NCBI GenBank assembly: GCA_035327305.1 | Contig: DAOLDL010000058.1 | Coordinates: forward strand, 1-19,146 | DNA: 19,146 nt | Source: CALMUP01 sp035327305 | Lineage (GTDB): Bacteria; Verrucomicrobiota; Kiritimatiellia; CAIVKH01 | Direction of reading: 5' to 3' | Part shown: positions 1-7,820 of the stretch, in pieces | Layout: every line of letters begins with the position of its first letter | Numbering within the stretch: the stretch's first letter is position 1 | The notes under the pieces: generated by a model | Told to the model about the DNA's origin: nothing | The model's database searches: none | Seen by the model: the letters and a program-made list of their open reading frames with translations, nothing else | Position numbers and translations under genes: made by a program

Positions 1-709
1 CCTGGATGCACGTGCCGCCATATATCAGGATTCGCAAAGCTTTGAAGGTATTACCGGAACATTTCTGCTGACATTCGACCAATTCAATCCGCTTTGGGGC
101 GTTCTTAACTCGGTTACATTGACCTTCAACCTGTATTCCTCGGGCGGCGCATTGCGTTTTGACAACGATGGAGCAACGCCGGCGTCGGGAAATGTCAGAT
201 TCGGCGTGGACGGCAATTTTTATTCAGAGGATTTGACGGGTGATCCCGATGAACCACTGTCATTGGTTGTTCGCGCCCAATCTCCCTTGACCGCCGTTTC
301 GGTCGCCGCTGATGACGGAGACCTTGAAGTGGGCGGCACGGCCGGCTTCAGCACGGTCGGTCCAGACTATGCAGAGATAAATGGTGGCAACTACTTTGCT
401 ACTCGCACCTCCGACATGGCCGATTACCTGGTGGGTTTTCTCGGAATAGGTACGTTTACAATTACCGCCGAGGCAAATCAGTTTGTCAGCGCATCGGCAT
501 TTGGTGGCGCACAACAGCAGATTGACCCAAGCAGTGTTTCGGGCACCGTCATTGTTACATACAATTATTCCGGTGACGGCCCCCCACCTCCACAGCCGCA
601 ACCACCCGGCCCGGATGATTCAAATGCAGTGCCGGAGCCGACTACGATAAGCTTGATATTGCTTGCGTTAATTGCTGTTCGCAGATCGTTTATTCACAAG
701 CATACCTGA
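1..709 (+). CDS. PEP-CTERM sorting-signal secreted protein, C-terminal fragment
   Basis: The reading frame is open from base 2, so the start lies upstream of the window; 235 residues are visible. The last ~27 residues form a textbook PEP-CTERM signal: the motif VPEPTT, a hydrophobic stretch (ISLILLALIAV) and a basic tail (RRSFIHKHT). Proteins with this tail are exported and processed by an exosortase, usually in bacteria that make exopolysaccharide. A proline-rich linker (PPPPQPQPPGPDD) precedes the signal and separates it from a beta-rich, Gly/Ser/Thr-rich ectodomain with little charge. The segment FDQFNPLWGVLNSVTLTFNL resembles the start of the choice-of-anchor beta-sandwich families (type E is my best guess, not certain). 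No exosortase lies in the window. The stop at 707-709 faces the next gene convergently. Confidence 0.85.
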   Translation, partial: LDARAAIYQDSQSFEGITGTFLLTFDQFNPLWGVLNSVTLTFNLYSSGGALRFDNDGATPASGNVRFGVDGNFYSEDLTGDPDEPLSLVVRAQSPLTAVSVAADDGDLEVGGTAGFSTVGPDYAEINGGNYFATRTSDMADYLVGFLGIGTFTITAEANQFVSASAFGGAQQQIDPSSVSGTVIVTYNYSGDGPPPPQPQPPGPDDSNAVPEPTTISLILLALIAVRRSFIHKHT

Positions 710-744
710 CCCGCTTCCGGAAGTCGGAAAGAATTCGTGTTACG

Positions 745-2148
745 TTATCCGGCGAACAAATTGAGCCGAGCCAACATGGTTCGGCGCCACATTCGGATAT
801 AGTAATTCGGGCTTCGCGCAATCATTTTTTTGAGTTTTTCAATGGTTTCCCGACATGCGTCTTCTTTTGATTCGCCACCCCAGAGGGCGACTGGCGGCAC
901 GTTTTCTCCCGGCCGCCGTGCCCACTCCTCCCAATTCCACCGCGATGGCGTTCCGGTTATGTTATCGACTACATCCCGGTATAGACAGGAATCAGCATGA
1001 AATGGAAACGGGCATACCGTAAAATCAGGAAACGAGAGGGAATTGAGTTGGTTATAAATGCGTTCCGCCTCGCCGACAGGCTCTCCGGGACCTTGAATCC
1101 AGTAATTGAATTGCGGATTCAATTTATTTTTACGTAGTCGTCGACAAAGCTCCTTCAATTCCTTTGTTGACGGTCGAATGCCGGGAGCTACCAGTTTGTT
1201 GTCGGAGGAGGTCGGCACAATCAATTCGATGCGAGAGCAACGACTGGCGGAAAGCGCACTGAACACTTCGTCGGGGAAGTCCCGGGGAAGACACTGAAAT
1301 GCCCACGCCTGTTCATTGCGGGCATCTATTAGTTGGTGACTCCACACCCAAAGGTGTTCATCGGACCAAACACCGGGAGGATCGGCAAAAAACACTTCGC
1401 TCACGCCTATGCCGGCACAGCCAAGCATGAATTCAACCATTTCCGGAAGCGGCCACATGCGCAATGGCTCTCCGGGAACACTGCACCACATGTCATCCTC
1501 GGTATTGGGGTTACCACGGGAAATCCTCACTTCGATGGTGAGCGATTTCCGGGATCGACGATTCCTGTAGGCTTCCCAATTAACTTGCTCTCTGCCGGGC
1601 AATGCGAGGCCGTTCAGGTCGCGAAGCCATGCGGCAGATTTATTGAACTGTGAATTGGAAAGAAGTCCCGGAATCATTTTCTGCATAATCTGCAATCGGT
1701 CAAAATCCATGATGTGTTGCATGATCTGTTCTGCATCACCGCACATTCCATAGACATCGTTCGGAAATTGCGCCATGCATTCCGGAAACGATGTCAGCAA
1801 CGGACCGGCCAGCAATACTTTCAGATCACCTAGTCGTTGCTTCAGGTATGACGCCACACCCGAACAAATTCCAATATTGGGCATGCTTGCGTACAAAATG
1901 GCGATATCACAAGCGCCGTGCGTCGCCTCGTGTGCATCAAACGCGTGTTCAGGGGAATGATATAGCCGGGTGTCAATGAAGTCACAGGTGTAGCCGGTTC
2001 GCTTATTGATGAAGGATTGCAGACACAGCAAGTCCCAACAGGGAGAAAGGCGATGGGACGCCCCGCCGGCGTAATCCAACCCGGAAATCGGCGGTATCGG
2101 GTCGTTAAGCTGAATCAACCATATGTGTTTTGCCAGACGGTCTTTCAT
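745..2148 (-). CDS. B12-binding/radical-SAM-like protein with a degenerate FeS cysteine motif
   Basis: 467 residues from the ATG at 2148. An in-frame TTG at 2166 would add six residues; neither has a clear Shine-Dalgarno. Residues ~1-150 look like a cobalamin-binding-type Rossmann domain: CDIAILYASMP, then KVLLAGPLLTSFPE, then a GDAEQIMQHI segment in the place of the usual GEGE motif. Residues ~205-420 follow radical-SAM barrel spacing, including PGEPLRMWPLPEMVEFM followed by VSEVFFADPPGVWSDEHLW. Where a radical SAM enzyme has RGCPxxCxxC, this protein has RGNPNTEDDMWC: the first Cys is Asn213, the second position is Asp219, and two residues are inserted; only Cys222 remains. No standard [4Fe-4S] site can form there, so classical SAM cleavage is unlikely. 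The frame is open throughout, which argues for a maintained pseudoenzyme rather than a decayed gene. Substrate unknown. Confidence 0.75.
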   Translation of the reverse strand: MKDRLAKHIWLIQLNDPIPPISGLDYAGGASHRLSPCWDLLCLQSFINKRTGYTCDFIDTRLYHSPEHAFDAHEATHGACDIAILYASMPNIGICSGVASYLKQRLGDLKVLLAGPLLTSFPECMAQFPNDVYGMCGDAEQIMQHIMDFDRLQIMQKMIPGLLSNSQFNKSAAWLRDLNGLALPGREQVNWEAYRNRRSRKSLTIEVRISRGNPNTEDDMWCSVPGEPLRMWPLPEMVEFMLGCAGIGVSEVFFADPPGVWSDEHLWVWSHQLIDARNEQAWAFQCLPRDFPDEVFSALSASRCSRIELIVPTSSDNKLVAPGIRPSTKELKELCRRLRKNKLNPQFNYWIQGPGEPVGEAERIYNQLNSLSFPDFTVCPFPFHADSCLYRDVVDNITGTPSRWNWEEWARRPGENVPPVALWGGESKEDACRETIEKLKKMIARSPNYYIRMWRRTMLARLNLFAG

Positions 2149-2418
2149 TATACAATTCGCCCACAAGGCGGCCTGTATTTATGTAGTCAACACCACTGCG
2201 AAACAACAAGTTTTTCTGCACGATACACAGTTCCCGCCGCTTGGAGGCATTGTAGCATTCGTTTGCGTCAATCACGTTGGCTGATCATGAGTATATGACC
2301 GCCGCCAAATATAATAACCATTATCGATTAGCTATGTATGCAAAAGGTTTTTACCTGAAATGGAAGTCCCATCCGTCAAACTTTGCAGAATGTAGACGTG
2401 ATATATCATGGGTCAAAC

Positions 2419-2508
2419 TGGCGGAGGGAGTGAGATTCGAACTCACGGTGGACTTGCGCCCACGACGGTTTTCAAGACCGTTGCCTTAAACCACTCAGCC
2501 ATCCCTCC
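2419..2508 (-). tRNA. tRNA-Ser (anticodon UGA), CCA encoded
   Basis: On the minus strand the 7-bp acceptor stem GGAGGGA/TCCCTCC closes (2502-2508 with 2423-2429), the discriminator base is G (2422) and a CCA end is encoded at 2419-2421. The D arm is GCTGAGTGGTTTAAGGC. The anticodon stem-loop is ACGGT-CTTGAAA-ACCGT, with TGA at 2472-2474. A long class-II variable arm follows (GTGG...CCAC). The T arm is GTGAG-TTCGAAT-CTCAC. The UGA anticodon together with a long variable arm identifies serine. Its 5' end sits 19 bases from the assembly gap, and the same 5' end appears again on the far side of the gap. Confidence 0.97.
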
Positions 2509-2527
2509 GATTCCAACTTTTTAAATA
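2498..2527. repeat. 30-bp direct repeat, left copy flush with the gap
   Basis: These 30 bases cover the first 11 nt of the tRNA-Ser gene plus its upstream flank. They are identical to 2628-2657 on the other side of the N run, and both copies end exactly at the gap edges as expected for overlapping contig ends. Confidence 0.95.
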
Positions 2528-2627
2528 NNNNNNNNNNNNNNNNNNNNNNNNNNNNNNNNNNNNNNNNNNNNNNNNNNNNNNNNNNNNNNNNNNNNNNNNN
2601 NNNNNNNNNNNNNNNNNNNNNNNNNNN
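2528..2627. other. Assembly gap (100 N)
   Basis: Exactly 100 consecutive N, the conventional length for a scaffold gap of unknown size. Because the two flanks repeat the same 30 bases, the real distance may be zero or negative (unmerged overlap), or a second tRNA-Ser copy may be hidden here. Confidence 0.98.
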
Positions 2628-2657
2628 GCCATCCCTCCGATTCCAACTTTTTAAATA
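2628..2657. repeat. 30-bp direct repeat, right copy flush with the gap
   Basis: Identical to 2498-2527. On the minus strand it contains the first 11 nt of a tRNA-Ser (GGAGGGATGGC), so read literally it is the start of a second tRNA-Ser running into the gap. An unmerged contig overlap is the simpler reading. Confidence 0.93.
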
Positions 2658-2709
2658 AGGCTTTCCGCCCCCAGCCCGATTTCGGGGCTTTCGCGGGAGG
2701 CGCATCATA

Positions 2710-2737
2710 AACATACCAAATGACCACAAACAAGCAA
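2710..2737 (-). promoter_or_regulatory. Possible sigma-70-type promoter for tRNA-Ser
   Basis: On the minus strand TTGCTT (2732-2737) is followed after 16 bp by TATGTT (2710-2715). It lies about 70 bp upstream of the tRNA 5' end on this side of the gap. It is placed sensibly for the tRNA, but match quality is moderate and the region is AT-rich. Confidence 0.3.
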
Positions 2738-2775
2738 AAGTAGGTATTTTTAAGCGGTTATGCTATCCTTTAGCC

Positions 2776-3615
2776 ATGAGAATTTTGATCGTTGGCTGTG
2801 GATATGTAGGTGTACGACTGGCCCATAGGCTTATGTCGGACGGCCATACCGTCTATGGGCTAAGACGAAATCCTCCGCCCGATAATTCGCAAATCAACTG
2901 GATTTCCCATGATTTGAACAATCCGGATTACAATGCCATGCCTGAAGCGGATGCCATGGTTCTGGCCGCCGGCCTGCGGCGAGATACGGATGATCAGTAC
3001 CAACGATTGTTTGTCGATGGTTATTCTCGCCTTTTAAACTTCACCGTACAAAACCGACCGCAAGTGAATCGCATTGTCATGATTTCCACCACCGGAGTAT
3101 TCGCCGAAAGCAATGGCGGCTGGGTTGATGAGCAATCGCCGGTTGATCATAAACGATCCCCTGCCCGCTTTTACCTTGAAGCGGAACAAATCGTCTTAAA
3201 TCTGCCGAAATCGACCTCCATTGTCAGGCTCGCCGGGATTTATGGTCCGGGCCGTATTCGCCTCATCAAGGAAGTAGCGGAGCGAATGGCACGCCTTCAC
3301 CCACCGCCACCGCACTATCTAAATCACTTGCATGTGGATGATGCCGCAGGCGCCATAGCGCATGCTTTGCTTCACTCACAACCTGCGCCAATCTATGTCG
3401 CCAGCGATCCCAACCCCACTGATCGCAATGAAGTACTGTCATGGATTGCGCACACCTTGAAAATGGAATCCATACCCGCCGCCGCCGAAAACACACTGCC
3501 TCCGCCACGCCGATCTGGCAATAAACGTTGTCTTCCCCGCAAACTTCTACTCGAAGGCTATAAGTTTGCATTTCATTCTTACCGTGATGGTTATGCAGGT
3601 TTATTGCCGGATTAA
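2776..3615 (+). CDS. YeeZ-like NAD(P)-binding SDR / sugar-nucleotide epimerase-family protein
   Basis: 279 residues, close to the usual length of the YeeZ group of atypical short-chain dehydrogenases. The N-terminus MRILIVGCGYVGVRLAHRL carries the Rossmann GxGxxG dinucleotide loop (residues 7-12). VLAAG, then RIVMISTTGVFAES, then VRLAGIYGPGR mark the following strands of the extended-SDR fold, and NHLHVDDAAGAIAHAL is the typical helix lining the substrate pocket. The usual catalytic YxxxK is absent: the matching stretch is FYLEAEQIV, as in YeeZ-type atypical members, so epimerase or dehydratase chemistry cannot be assumed. The ATG at 2776 follows a 118-bp spacer from the gap. It is on the same strand as the antiporter downstream but 119 bp away, so co-transcription is uncertain. 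Physiological substrate unknown. Confidence 0.87.
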   Translation: MRILIVGCGYVGVRLAHRLMSDGHTVYGLRRNPPPDNSQINWISHDLNNPDYNAMPEADAMVLAAGLRRDTDDQYQRLFVDGYSRLLNFTVQNRPQVNRIVMISTTGVFAESNGGWVDEQSPVDHKRSPARFYLEAEQIVLNLPKSTSIVRLAGIYGPGRIRLIKEVAERMARLHPPPPHYLNHLHVDDAAGAIAHALLHSQPAPIYVASDPNPTDRNEVLSWIAHTLKMESIPAAAENTLPPPRRSGNKRCLPRKLLLEGYKFAFHSYRDGYAGLLPD

Positions 3616-3722
3616 TCCCGCCAAGAAGTGGCCGCGCATCCTTATCCGAAAATGTTCCAAATTCCCTTTCGACTTTTTCAAGAGTCGGCGCGATAATGCC
3701 CGGCTCTATTTAATTAACAGTT

Positions 3723-3727
3723 AAGGA
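3723..3727 (+). promoter_or_regulatory. Shine-Dalgarno of the antiporter gene
   Basis: AAGGA ends 7 nt before the ATG at 3735 and supports that start codon. Confidence 0.65.
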
Positions 3728-3734
3728 TTATCAA

Positions 3735-5393
3735 ATGAATTTTGTATCGATATTGCCCATTGCGTCGGCGGCCGGTGGCGGTCACGGAGGCGCCATGGGC
3801 GCAGTCATGGCGGAATTTGTATTGCAGCTTGCCGTAATTATAATTGCCGCTCGATTGGGTGGATTGTTTTTTCGACGCTGGCTAAAACTTCCGGATGTAT
3901 TGGGTGAACTATCTGCCGGCATGTTGATCGGTCCTTATGCTCTCGGAAGTATAAGCCTCGGAAGCATTCCCCCGCTTTTCCCCAACACTGGTGAAATCAT
4001 CAATGTTTCGCCAACCTTGTATGGTCTGGCCACTATTGCGTCGGTACTTCTGCTTTTCATGGCCGGCCTGGAAACCAACCTGAAGTTATTCCTTCGTTAT
4101 TCTTTTGCCGGAATCATCGTGGGACTGGGCGGCGTAATTTTTTCTTTTTTCCTCGGTAGCGCTTGCGCGGTTTGGTTTGGCATATCCGAACACATGTTTG
4201 ATCCGTCAGCCATGTTCCTCGGCGTCATCTCCACGGCAACTTCCGTGGGCATCACGGCGCGCATCCTGGCCGAGCGACGCAAGACGGATACGCCGGAAGG
4301 TGTCACCATCATGGCGGCCGCCGTGCTGGACGATGTTCTCGGTATCGTGCTGTTGGCCATTGTGGTGGGCGTCGCACAAATGGGTCATCAAACCGATCAT
4401 ATTCCGTGGGCGGAAATCGGAATCGTAGCCGGAAAAGCATTCGGTTTCTGGCTGGTTTGCACCGTAGCCGGGATCCTGCTGGCGCCTCGCATTTCCCGCC
4501 TGCTCAAAGGGCTTCGGTCATCGGCGGCCATCACATCCCTGGCTTTTGGCCTTGCGCTACTTTTGGCCGCACTTTCGGAAATGTCCGGATTGGCGATGAT
4601 CATTGGCGCTTATATCATGGGGCTTTCTCTTTCCACGACGGATTTGGCGGATTTCCTGCAAGAGCAACTGAAGAGTGTCTACAATCTGGTGGTCCCGGTG
4701 TTCTTTTGCGTGATGGGCATGTTGGTTGACTTTTCAACGATGCCCGCAGTCCTGGTCATGGGGCTGGTTTACACCGGATTGGCCACGCTGGCCAAGGTCC
4801 TTGGTTGCGGTATCCCGGCCATGTTTGCCGGGTTCACGTTGCGCGGCGGGTTGCGAATCGGATTCGGCATGTTGCCACGCGGCGAGGTAGCCTTGATCAT
4901 CGCCGGAATGGGGCTTTCGGTAGGCGTCATCGGTCCTTCCGTTTTTGGCGTGGCGATCATGATGACGGTGTTGACCACCTTGATCGCACCGCCCATGTTG
5001 ATTCATTCATTTAAGCGGGGACGAGGCGTTCGCGACACCACCGGGATGGGAACGGAAGATGAAACCACCTTCTCCCTGGCCTTTCCAACGCATGATGTAG
5101 CTGAATTCGTTTTGTCCCGCATCATCAAGGCATTCCACCGCGAAGAGTTTTTCGTTCATACCCTTCACGGGGAACACAATTGCTATCAGGTGAGAAAAGA
5201 CGATCTGGCTTTTTCAATCATGCTCGACCGAAGCAACATTCAACTGCACATGACGCCCAAAAGTGAACATGCTGTCCGGTTTATCGTGCTCGAGGAATTG
5301 CTTGCGATGGAGGATGTGTTTGAGTCCTGTAAAAAAGTCGGTGATATGCACGCCATGGGTAGTGATCTGCTTACCGGCCTTTACAAACGGTAA
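3735..5393 (+). CDS. CPA2-family cation:proton antiporter (Na+ or K+/H+ exchanger)
   Basis: 552 residues. The first ~430 form a polytopic membrane domain of about 12-13 helices (Na_H_Exchanger fold). Recognisable elements are KLPDVLGELSAGMLIGPY near residues 51-68, LLLFMAGLETNL (~105-116), the TATSVGITARIL stretch of the crossed helix (~167-178) and VLDDVLGI with Asp199-Asp200. A DD pair at this position is typical of electrogenic CPA2 exchangers such as NapA. MLPRGEVALIIAGMGLS marks a late conserved helix. The last ~120 residues are soluble and predicted cytoplasmic; they lack a TrkA-N Rossmann motif and I do not recognise the domain. The protein is an inner-membrane exchanger for ion and pH homeostasis. 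Its 3' end converges with hppA 37 bp away. The ion, Na+ or K+, cannot be decided from sequence alone. Confidence 0.92.
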   Translation: MNFVSILPIASAAGGGHGGAMGAVMAEFVLQLAVIIIAARLGGLFFRRWLKLPDVLGELSAGMLIGPYALGSISLGSIPPLFPNTGEIINVSPTLYGLATIASVLLLFMAGLETNLKLFLRYSFAGIIVGLGGVIFSFFLGSACAVWFGISEHMFDPSAMFLGVISTATSVGITARILAERRKTDTPEGVTIMAAAVLDDVLGIVLLAIVVGVAQMGHQTDHIPWAEIGIVAGKAFGFWLVCTVAGILLAPRISRLLKGLRSSAAITSLAFGLALLLAALSEMSGLAMIIGAYIMGLSLSTTDLADFLQEQLKSVYNLVVPVFFCVMGMLVDFSTMPAVLVMGLVYTGLATLAKVLGCGIPAMFAGFTLRGGLRIGFGMLPRGEVALIIAGMGLSVGVIGPSVFGVAIMMTVLTTLIAPPMLIHSFKRGRGVRDTTGMGTEDETTFSLAFPTHDVAEFVLSRIIKAFHREEFFVHTLHGEHNCYQVRKDDLAFSIMLDRSNIQLHMTPKSEHAVRFIVLEELLAMEDVFESCKKVGDMHAMGSDLLTGLYKR

Positions 5394-5430
5394 GCAGATT
5401 CAGGCCGCCCAGCCAGCGTAATCAACTCGA

Positions 5431-7476
5431 TCAAACAAGAAGTGGCGCGACCACCAGCGAAACAATACACATCAATTTGATCAGGATGTTGATGGAAGGT
5501 CCGGCGGTGTCCTTGAACGGATCACCCACGGTATCACCAACGACCGCCGCCTTGTGCGCGGGAGATCCCTTGCCGCCATGAGCGCCGCCTTCAATGTATT
5601 TTTTCGCATTGTCCCAGGCGCCGCCTGAATTGGCCATGAACAGCGCCATGAGAACACCGGACACCAAAACGCCGCAAAGCAACCCGCCCAGCATTTCCAA
5701 GCCTCCGAAACGCCCGACAATCACGGGCGTAAAAATCGCCAGCAATCCCGGCGCAATCATTTCCTTCAACGCGGCGGCAGTGGAAATATCAACGCATCGC
5801 GCATAGTCGGGTCGACCTGTGCCCTCCAAAATACCCGGGATTTCCCGGAATTGGCGGCGCACTTCATCGATCATCTTGTGTGCGGCCCGTCCCACCGCCC
5901 CTATGGCGAGGGATGAAAATAGAAACGGCATCATCGCCCCGATCAGCACACCCGCCAGTACCATCGGCTGGGAAACATCAATGGAGCTAAGGTTTGCAGA
6001 TTTTTCGAAGGCGGCAAACAAGGCGAGCGAGGTCAACGCAGCGGATCCGATGGCAAACCCTTTGCCAATCGCCGCCGTGGTGTTGCCGACCGCATCCAAT
6101 TTATCGGTGCGCTCACGCACTTCCGGGTCTAATCCCGCCATTTGCGCCAGTCCACCGGCGTTGTCGGCGATAGGACCATACGCATCCACGGCAAGTTGAA
6201 TTCCGGTTGTCGCCAACATGCCCAATGCGGCGATCGCCACGCCGTAAATTCCGGCGAAATGATGCGCCACAACAATGGCCAAAGCCAGGCACAGCACCGG
6301 CAGTGCGGTCGATTTCATGCCGACGCCCAAGCCGGCAATAATGTTGGTGGCGGAGCCGGTGGTGGATGCATCGGCAATGGCAATGACCGGTTTTCGTCCG
6401 AGCGCCGTATAAAATTCGGTCAAGACTCCGATCAGAATTCCCGCTACCAATCCAGCGATCACGGCCCAGAAAATACCGATGGCTTTGTATTCAACGCCTG
6501 ATATCTCAAAAGTAGCCGGTGCGAATTTCATGATGATCGGATAAGCAAGCATGGCGAGAATCAGGCCCGCGCCCATGGTTCCCATATTCAAGGCGGCCTG
6601 TGGATCGCCTCCCTCTTTGGTGCGCACAAACAAGGTTCCCAGCATGGACACCAGAATGCCAACTCCGGCAATCATGAACGGCAGGGCCACCAATTCCAAG
6701 GAGCCGGCCGCCACCGCGCCCAATACCATGGAACCGACAATCGCTCCAACATACGACTCAAAAAGATCGGCGCCCATACCGGCCACGTCGCCTACATTAT
6801 CACCCACATTGTCGGCCACAGTTGCGGGATTACGCGGATCATCTTCAGGAATGCCCGCTTCCACCTTCCCTACCAGATCCGCGCCGACGTCGGCCGCCTT
6901 GGTGTAAATGCCGCCACCCACACGGGCAAACAATGCAATCGAGCTTGCGCCCAGTGAAAACCCGGAAATCACCGGCAGAATGGTGTCTTGAAGAGTCGCC
7001 AATTCAGCGCCCCAAATGCGGAGGTAAACCGTGAACAGAACCGCAAGGCCCAACAAACCCAACCCCACCACACTCATGCCCATGACCGATCCACCGGAAA
7101 ATGCCACTTGCAAGGCGGGTTGCAAACCTTCGCGAGCCTTGTTGGCCGTACGAGCATTGGCCATGGTGGCCACACGCATTCCCAAAAAGCCGGCTATTCC
7201 TGAACATAATGCGCCGACCAGGAAGGAAACGCCGACATACTTGAGATCACCCTTGTTGAAAACAAAAAGCAAAACGGCAACGGCAAGCACGAAGATCGAA
7301 AGTATTTTGTATTCGCGGGAAAGAAAGGCCATCGCGCCTTCGCGAACCGCTTGGCAAATATCACGTAACTTTTCATTGCCCGGGTCCTGCTTTTCGATCC
7401 ATGCGCTTTTTAGGAAAGCAAATACCAACGCGGCCAATGCCGAACCAATCGCTAAATATACCAAGGTTATATTCAT
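5431..7476 (-). CDS. hppA: Membrane-bound ion-translocating pyrophosphatase, K+-dependent, probably Na+-pumping
   Basis: 681 residues, the usual prokaryotic length, with ~16 membrane helices. It hydrolyses cytoplasmic pyrophosphate and pumps cations outward. Signature motifs are intact: DVGADLVGKVE (196-206) binding Mg-PPi, DNVGDNVGD (222-230) and, near the C-terminus, GDTVGDPFKDTAGPS. At the potassium-subtype site it reads GNTTAAIGKG (464-473), with Ala468 where K+-independent enzymes have Lys, so it belongs to the K+-dependent class. The gate helix reads ADLFESY with Glu240, the position used by characterised Na+-pumping members such as that of Thermotoga, rather than the shifted Glu of plant H+ pumps. 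H+ or dual transport is not excluded. The ATG at 7476 has AGGAG 13 nt upstream. It converges with the antiporter gene. Confidence 0.96.
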   Translation of the reverse strand: MNITLVYLAIGSALAALVFAFLKSAWIEKQDPGNEKLRDICQAVREGAMAFLSREYKILSIFVLAVAVLLFVFNKGDLKYVGVSFLVGALCSGIAGFLGMRVATMANARTANKAREGLQPALQVAFSGGSVMGMSVVGLGLLGLAVLFTVYLRIWGAELATLQDTILPVISGFSLGASSIALFARVGGGIYTKAADVGADLVGKVEAGIPEDDPRNPATVADNVGDNVGDVAGMGADLFESYVGAIVGSMVLGAVAAGSLELVALPFMIAGVGILVSMLGTLFVRTKEGGDPQAALNMGTMGAGLILAMLAYPIIMKFAPATFEISGVEYKAIGIFWAVIAGLVAGILIGVLTEFYTALGRKPVIAIADASTTGSATNIIAGLGVGMKSTALPVLCLALAIVVAHHFAGIYGVAIAALGMLATTGIQLAVDAYGPIADNAGGLAQMAGLDPEVRERTDKLDAVGNTTAAIGKGFAIGSAALTSLALFAAFEKSANLSSIDVSQPMVLAGVLIGAMMPFLFSSLAIGAVGRAAHKMIDEVRRQFREIPGILEGTGRPDYARCVDISTAAALKEMIAPGLLAIFTPVIVGRFGGLEMLGGLLCGVLVSGVLMALFMANSGGAWDNAKKYIEGGAHGGKGSPAHKAAVVGDTVGDPFKDTAGPSINILIKLMCIVSLVVAPLLV

Positions 7477-7546
7477 TGTTTGTTACGCGCTCCTGCAAGA
7501 TCGCAGACCATGCGATTCTGAATGTTGTTTGTTATTTTTAGACTTT

Positions 7547-7560
7547 GCCTATCTATAGGC
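7547..7560. repeat. Interrupted palindrome GCCTAT-CT-ATAGGC
   Basis: A perfect 6-bp inverted repeat with a 2-bp centre, about 70 bp upstream of the hppA start and overlapping its candidate -10 box. This is a plausible operator, but there is no family match. Confidence 0.5.
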
Positions 7561-7578
7561 TTAATGAAAGGTAAACAA
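7552..7578 (-). promoter_or_regulatory. Possible hppA promoter
   Basis: On the minus strand TTGTTT (7573-7578) lies 15 bp from TATAGA (7552-7557), about 76 bp before the start codon. The spacer is shorter than ideal. The -10 box lies inside the 7547-7560 palindrome. Confidence 0.25.
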
Positions 7579-7820
7579 TCGAAAAATGAATAAATCGACG
7601 CAAAAACGTTTTAGCAGATTTTAGCCGCCACCGCTTCGGGCATGCCTTGATTAAATGATTCGGATCGCCGGTCGATCAACATCTTTCCAGAAAATTATGT
7701 CAACGTGCGCTCCGGAATTTTTTCCGTGGGTGTCAATGTAAAATATCCATACCATAAATCCCGACACACAGAAAAATCCCGTCATTGCGTTGATTCGAAA
7801 ATATCATTACAACATGGCGT

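Larger units (their letters stand above)
7477..7820. other. 344-bp divergent intergenic region (hppA / patB-like)
   Basis: No credible ORF. It carries the upstream regions of two divergent genes, a 14-bp interrupted palindrome at 7547-7560 overlapping a possible hppA promoter, and a 5-bp inverted repeat GATCG/CGATC at 7663-7677. AT-rich tracts near 7730-7810 could hold the promoter of the rightward gene, but no single -35/-10 pair stands out. Confidence 0.6.

Noticed and set aside
714..723. Palindrome CTTCCGGAAG between the convergent PEP-CTERM and radical-SAM-like genes
   Set aside because: No loop, no T-tract, and a length expected by chance; not enough for a bidirectional terminator.
2277..2489. 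70-codon + strand ORF running into the tRNA region
   Set aside because: Its 3' third is the antisense of tRNA-Ser and it has no coding features.
3682..3706. Possible hairpin GAGTCGG/CCGGCTC followed by TATTTAATT between the SDR and antiporter genes
   Set aside because: The stem needs a G-U pair, the loop is 11 nt and the T-run is broken, so it is too weak to call a terminator.
5594..7207. Series of long + strand ORFs opposite hppA
   Set aside because: They are shadows of a gene with complete family motifs; their Pro/Arg/Thr-rich composition is what an antisense frame of a Gly/Ala-rich membrane protein gives.
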